A program made the position numbers and the translations under genes. A DNA stretch of 64,000 bases from Prevotella sp. UBA2850. GTDB taxonomy: Bacteria > Bacteroidota > Bacteroidia > Bacteroidales > Bacteroidaceae. A model generated the notes under the pieces. The model was not told the DNA's origin and made no database searches. It saw nothing but the letters and a program-made list of their open reading frames with translations. The stretch is taken from the NCBI GenBank assembly GCA_002350805.1, contig DEFO01000051.1:1-64000 (forward strand), given 5' to 3'. Below, piece after piece: positions 60,603 through 64,000 of this stretch (its first letter is position 1; every line of letters starts with the position of its first letter).

Positions 60603-60644
60603 CATTAATTATTGAAAGTTTAACAATTTTAATGTATTAGTCTG

Positions 60645-61502
60645 ATGAAATTAGCTTTATTAGTTTTGGTTTTCGCATTCAGTATGCAGGCCCATGCCGC
60701 CGACAACGATACCATCGTGGTGCACAAGCCCAACAAGGTGACGGTGGTAGCCGGCGATTCGGTTCAAAAGATATTGATAGAAGGCCGTGAAGGCGATGAG
60801 AAATACGTTTATCGCAACACGGTGATGCTTGGCGACGACGCCGTGCGCAAGACATCTTTCGACAAGGACACGTGGGACATCACCCCGTCGGTGAAGATTG
60901 GCAAGAATAAGAAGGATGAAGGCGACGAGGCGGGCATGCACATCGCCTTCGGTCAAGTATCTCCCGTGAGTGCTGACGACCGTTTGGACTTCTCGCGCAA
61001 CTCATTTGAAATCTGGTGGATTCCCCTCTGCTATGAGCATGCGTTCGACAAGCAGAAACGCCACATCCTTGAGTTCGGCCTGGGTCTCGACTGGCGCAAC
61101 TACCGCATCAGGCAGGATGTGATGTTTGTTAAAAACGCCGATGGAATGGTCGATTTAGCGCCCTACCCCAGCGGTGTGCAACGCAAATTCTCGCGCGTCA
61201 AGGTGTTCGGTCTGACGGCCGATGTACTCTATCGCTTCTGGTTCTCCAAGAAGTTCGGTATGGCTTTGGGTCCGGTGCTCAACTTCAACACCTACTCGAG
61301 TATTAAGACCAAGTATAAGGAAGACGGAAAGAAAGTGTCTGTCATCGACAAGAAGGTGGGCCACCGCCCCGTCACCGTCGACCTGCTGGGCATGTTCGAC
61401 ATCAACGGCCTCAACATCTACGTGAAATACAGTCCCAACGATGTGCTGAAAGACAACGGCATAAAGTTCAAGGCACTCTCGTTCGGTGTTTTACTGGATT
61501 AG
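60645..61502 (+). CDS. Outer-membrane beta-barrel protein, paralogue of the preceding gene
   Basis: Protein of 285 residues, equal in length to its neighbour and clearly duplicated: signal peptide ([14 protein letters not shown]), [35 protein letters not shown], strands such as [15 protein letters not shown] and [14 protein letters not shown], and a final LSFGVLLD without the aromatic end. Unlike the first copy it has its own primary-sigma promoter, so the two may be expressed under different conditions. A single missing C-terminal aromatic could weaken BAM recognition. Confidence 0.82.
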   Translation: MKLALLVLVFAFSMQAHAADNDTIVVHKPNKVTVVAGDSVQKILIEGREGDEKYVYRNTVMLGDDAVRKTSFDKDTWDITPSVKIGKNKKDEGDEAGMHIAFGQVSPVSADDRLDFSRNSFEIWWIPLCYEHAFDKQKRHILEFGLGLDWRNYRIRQDVMFVKNADGMVDLAPYPSGVQRKFSRVKVFGLTADVLYRFWFSKKFGMALGPVLNFNTYSSIKTKYKEDGKKVSVIDKKVGHRPVTVDLLGMFDINGLNIYVKYSPNDVLKDNGIKFKALSFGVLLD

Positions 61503-61538
61503 CATTTTCGGCAAAACCATGAAGAAATCGGCGCGATA

Positions 61539-61570
61539 TTTGGTTATCACGCCGATTTCTTGTATCTTTG
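61539..61570 (+). promoter_or_regulatory. Promoter of cysS
   Basis: TTTG at 61539-61542, 20 bp, TATCTTTG at 61563-61570. Confidence 0.75.
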
Positions 61571-61608
61571 CAGCCAGTAATTGTATATCCACTAAAAATA
61601 AACAAGGA

Positions 61609-63105
61609 ATGATGATGGAACAGAAACTATTGATTTACAATACGCTCACTCGTCAGAAAGAACGTTTCGTGCCCCTGCATGCCCCCAATGTGGGCATGTA
61701 TGTCTGCGGTCCCACGGTTTATGGCGACCCCCATCTGGGGCATGCCCGTCCCGCCATCACGTTCGACGTGGTGTTCCGCTACCTGCGCCATCTGGGCTAC
61801 AAGGTGCGCTATGTGCGCAATATCACCGACGTAGGCCACCTGGAGCACGATGCCGACGAGGGCGAGGACAAGATTGCCAAGAAGGCACGCCTGGAGGAGC
61901 TCGAGCCCATGGAGATTGCCCAATACTACACCAACCGCTACCATCAGGCCATGGAGGCGCTTAACGTGCTGCCCCCGTCGATCGAGCCGCATGCCACGGG
62001 CCACATCATCGAGCAGCAGCAGCTGGTGAAGCAGATCATGGACAATGGCTTCGCCTACGAGTCGAACGGCTCGGTTTATTTCGATATCGAGGCCTACAAC
62101 AAGAAATACCACTATGGACGGTTGAGCGGCCGCACGCTGGAGAACATCAAGGATGCCAGCCGCGAGCTCGACGGTGTGGGCGAAAAGCACAACCAGGCTG
62201 ACTTCGCCTTGTGGAAGAAAGCCTCGCCCGAGCATATTATGCGCTGGCCCAGCCAGTGGAGCGACGGGTTCCCGGGATGGCACTGCGAGTGCACGGCCAT
62301 GGGCAGAAAATATCTGGGCAGCCACTTCGACATTCACGGCGGAGGCATGGACCTCGTATTCCCGCACCATGAGTGCGAGATCGCACAGAGCGTGGCCTCG
62401 CAGGGCGACGACATGGTGAAATACTGGATGCACAACAATATGATCACCATCAACGGCCAGAAGATGGGCAAGTCGCTCGGCAACTTCATCACCCTCGAGC
62501 AGTTCTTCAAGGGCACTCACCCCTCACTGGAGCAGCCCTACTCGGCCATGACCATCCGTTTCTTCATCCTCTCGGCCCACTATCGCGGCACCGTAGACTT
62601 CTCGAACGACGCCCTGAAGGCCAGCGAGAAAGGACTGGAGCGCCTCTTGGGCGGCATCAACGACCTCAACCGCGTGGTTCCCGCTGCCCAGAGCGACGAG
62701 CAGACGCACCACCTCGTGAGCGAACTGGCACAGAAGTGCTACGACGCCATGAACGACGACTTCGCCACGCCACAGGTCATCAGCCATCTGTTTGAGGCTT
62801 GCACCACCATCAACAAGATTCTCGACCACAAGGCAAGCATCAGCGAGGACGACCTCCACACGCTGAACGACACCATGCGCCTCTTCACCTTCGATCTGCT
62901 GGGACTGAAGGAAGAGAAAGGCAAGTCGAACGATGCCCGCGAGGAGGCTTACGGCAAGGTGGTTGAGATGGTGCTCGACCTGCGGGCCAAAGCCAAGGCC
63001 GCCAAAGACTGGGCCACCAGCGACAAGATACGCGACGAACTGGCTGCCGCCGGATTCGAGGTGAAAGACACCAAGGACGGCGTCACCTGGAAACTCAATA
63101 AATGA
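61609..63105 (+). CDS. cysS: Cysteinyl-tRNA synthetase
   Basis: Class I aminoacyl-tRNA synthetase charging tRNA-Cys in the cytoplasm, 498 residues. Zinc-site cysteines are visible ([27 protein letters not shown]), the HIGH motif reads HLGHA within [10 protein letters not shown], and the KMSKS loop reads KMGKS ([11 protein letters not shown]). The DALR-type helical domain and C-terminal tail ([20 protein letters not shown]) are complete. The start at 61609 (three ATG in a row, 61609, 61612, 61615) follows the promoter; the frame is open upstream, but that part overlaps it. An essential single-copy gene, so a firm anchor for the chromosome. Confidence 0.97.
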   Translation: MMMEQKLLIYNTLTRQKERFVPLHAPNVGMYVCGPTVYGDPHLGHARPAITFDVVFRYLRHLGYKVRYVRNITDVGHLEHDADEGEDKIAKKARLEELEPMEIAQYYTNRYHQAMEALNVLPPSIEPHATGHIIEQQQLVKQIMDNGFAYESNGSVYFDIEAYNKKYHYGRLSGRTLENIKDASRELDGVGEKHNQADFALWKKASPEHIMRWPSQWSDGFPGWHCECTAMGRKYLGSHFDIHGGGMDLVFPHHECEIAQSVASQGDDMVKYWMHNNMITINGQKMGKSLGNFITLEQFFKGTHPSLEQPYSAMTIRFFILSAHYRGTVDFSNDALKASEKGLERLLGGINDLNRVVPAAQSDEQTHHLVSELAQKCYDAMNDDFATPQVISHLFEACTTINKILDHKASISEDDLHTLNDTMRLFTFDLLGLKEEKGKSNDAREEAYGKVVEMVLDLRAKAKAAKDWATSDKIRDELAAAGFEVKDTKDGVTWKLNK

Positions 63106-63300
63106 GTATTAGTTGAGAACTGAGAGCTGAGAGTTGAGAGTTGAGAGTTGAGAGGTATGATTACCTTACTAACTGAGAGCTGAGAGTTGAGAGCTGAGAG
63201 GTATGAATACCTTACTAACTGAGAGCTGAGAGCTGAGAGTTGAGAGGTATGATTACCTTTGGTATTGTCCAAACTCCCAAACTCCTAAACTCCCAAAATC
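63106..63300. repeat. Low-complexity repeat after cysS
   Basis: GAGAGTTGAGAGGTATGATTACC-type units occur three times (63147, 63198, 63243 approx.), separated by GAACTGAGAGCTGAGAG runs, then CCAAACTCCCAAACTCC. The core GAGAGGTATGATTACC is shared with the repeats at 47.5 and 57.8 kb. No gene. Confidence 0.85.
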
Positions 63301-63383
63301 CCAAAATGGGTTCAAGGCAAGAAGCCCCCACCGGGCAGGTCTCTCAAAATAGAAAGCAGTTTTCACGCTGCGATAATACACAG

Positions 63384-63422
63384 AAAACCCGAAACTATGG
63401 TGGCATCATAGTTTCGGGTTTT
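63384..63422 (+). terminator. Terminator downstream of cysS
   Basis: AAAACCCGAAACTATG pairs exactly with CATAGTTTCGGGTTTT around a 7-base loop. Confidence 0.8.
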
Positions 63423-63496
63423 CGTTCGCTTTTTACAGAATAATACACTCAATGAAGTCTTATTGAACTTCCAGATTGTCGAACTTGGCCATCCAA

Positions 63497-63658
63497 ATGC
63501 TAAATGCCGTACCGGCGACAAGCATAATTGCCATTGCTACTGTTGTAATCATCGTATTGCTCTCCTATATTTTGTTTAACTTCGTTTTGACAATGCAAAA
63601 TTACAATGATCATCGGGTTTCGGCAACTATCGGCTATGAATATAATCGCTCTCTGTGA
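63497..63658 (+). CDS. Possible small single-pass membrane protein
   Basis: Open frame of 53 codons from the ATG at 63497. The predicted protein has one long hydrophobic helix (SIIAIATVVIIVLLSYILFN) and a polar tail ending YEYNRSL. Codon use is not distinctive and no promoter is evident. It may be a real small membrane protein or chance. Confidence 0.35.
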   Translation: MLNAVPATSIIAIATVVIIVLLSYILFNFVLTMQNYNDHRVSATIGYEYNRSL

Positions 63659-63726
63659 TGCAATGAAAAGCAGTTGTTGCTATCGATGCCATCGATAGTC
63701 AATATACCATAATCGCCTCACAAACC

Positions 63727-63758
63727 TTTTCCGATGCTGAAAAATAGATGTATCTTTG
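63727..63758 (+). promoter_or_regulatory. Promoter of the LysR-type gene
   Basis: TTTT at 63727, 20 bp, TATCTTTG at 63751-63758; a small dyad ATCAGA/TCTGAT follows before the ATG. Confidence 0.55.
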
Positions 63759-63785
63759 CATCAGAAACCATCTGATTTTGCCGAT

Positions 63786-64000
63786 ATGGAACTAAGACAA
63801 CTGAAATACTTCACGAAGTTGGCAGAGACACTCAACTTCTCTGCTGCCGCCCGGGAGCTGTTTATCACCCAGAGCACGCTCTCTCATCAGATATTGCAAC
63901 TGGAAAACGAGCTGCAGCAACCTCTTTTCTTGCGCAACAGTCATGAGGTGATGCTGACAGAAGCGGGACAGACGCTGTTGCCGCTGGCCCGTGAGACACT
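63786..64000 (+). CDS. LysR-family transcriptional regulator (3' end outside window)
   Basis: The first 71 codons encode the winged helix-turn-helix of a LysR-type regulator: MELRQLKYFTKLAETLNFSA, then AARELFITQSTLSHQILQLE and LFLRNSHEVMLTEAGQTLL. This includes the recognition helix QSTLSHQILQLE. The effector-binding domain lies beyond the window. Its target cannot be inferred; LysR regulators usually control a neighbouring divergent gene, but only the small open frame and cysS lie to the left, on the same strand. Confidence 0.9.
   Translation, partial: MELRQLKYFTKLAETLNFSAAARELFITQSTLSHQILQLENELQQPLFLRNSHEVMLTEAGQTLLPLARET

Overview
The window reads as chromosome of a Bacteroidales bacterium, most likely Prevotellaceae (inference). 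The reasons are three SusC/SusD pairs, many TlpA-like thioredoxin lipoproteins, FecR/ECF pairs, promoters of the Bacteroidetes type (TTTG, 19-21 bp, TAnnTTTG), a GH32 enzyme with a Prevotella-like C-terminal tail (GIFIQNGRKYVAR), and intergenic low-complexity repeats. There are no rRNA or tRNA genes and no CRISPR array that I can see.

Layout. 1-2.1 kb: end of a gluconate 5-dehydrogenase-like gene, rubredoxin, a ZIP metal transporter, and a FAD-oxidase remnant. 2.4-14.0 kb (minus strand): one nutrient-uptake operon in the order ECF sigma, FecR, STN-type SusC, SusD, two lipoproteins (one with a FISUMP domain), two TlpA thioredoxins. 14.1-14.8 kb: an internally deleted IS982-type element that still has both ends. 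15.1-19.8 kb (plus strand): an unusual regulon. It starts with one polypeptide joining an ECF sigma factor, a transmembrane helix and an outer-membrane beta-barrel, followed by a lipoprotein, then a radical SAM/SPASM enzyme translationally coupled to a Gfo/Idh oxidoreductase. All three transcription units have the same promoter-like motif, GTGCAGTC, exactly 18 bp, CT(T/A)(A/T)ATAA. 20.5-27.2 kb: MFS transporter, DUF3667 membrane protein with tandem peptide repeats, an antitoxin next to a frameshifted toxin, an OPT transporter scrap, a DUF1573 protein and a GH32 enzyme. 27.7-35.7 kb (plus strand): a second ECF/FecR/SusC/SusD/TlpA locus whose SusC gene changes codon usage abruptly at its TonB box, as if the barrel, SusD and TlpA had been exchanged. 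35.9-39.5 kb: scars, including a DUF1998 defence-type protein fragment abutting a 5'-truncated DsbD-domain gene. 40.1-49.8 kb (minus strand): a fructan-type PUL (hybrid two-component sensor, SusC, SusD, duplicated DUF4960 binding protein); its sensor lacks the ATP-binding kinase domain. 50.6-57.8 kb: lipoproteins, a thioredoxin-fold protein without cysteines, DUF3160, CapA-like and HI0933-like proteins. 58.2-61.5 kb: a fourth ECF operon (sigma, membrane protein, DUF6108, two outer-membrane barrels). 61.6-64 kb: cysS and the start of a LysR regulator.

How it fits together. Four ECF sigma factors in 64 kb are each tied to the cell surface in a different way: FecR plus STN-SusC (twice), a covalently fused barrel, and a barrel encoded in the same operon. 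The main theme is surface nutrient capture under sigma-factor control. Overlaid on it is a rich set of phased intergenic arrays (periods of 9, 11, 22 and 82 bp) and repeats inserted in frame inside genes. All calls rest on reading the sequence; no database search was run.
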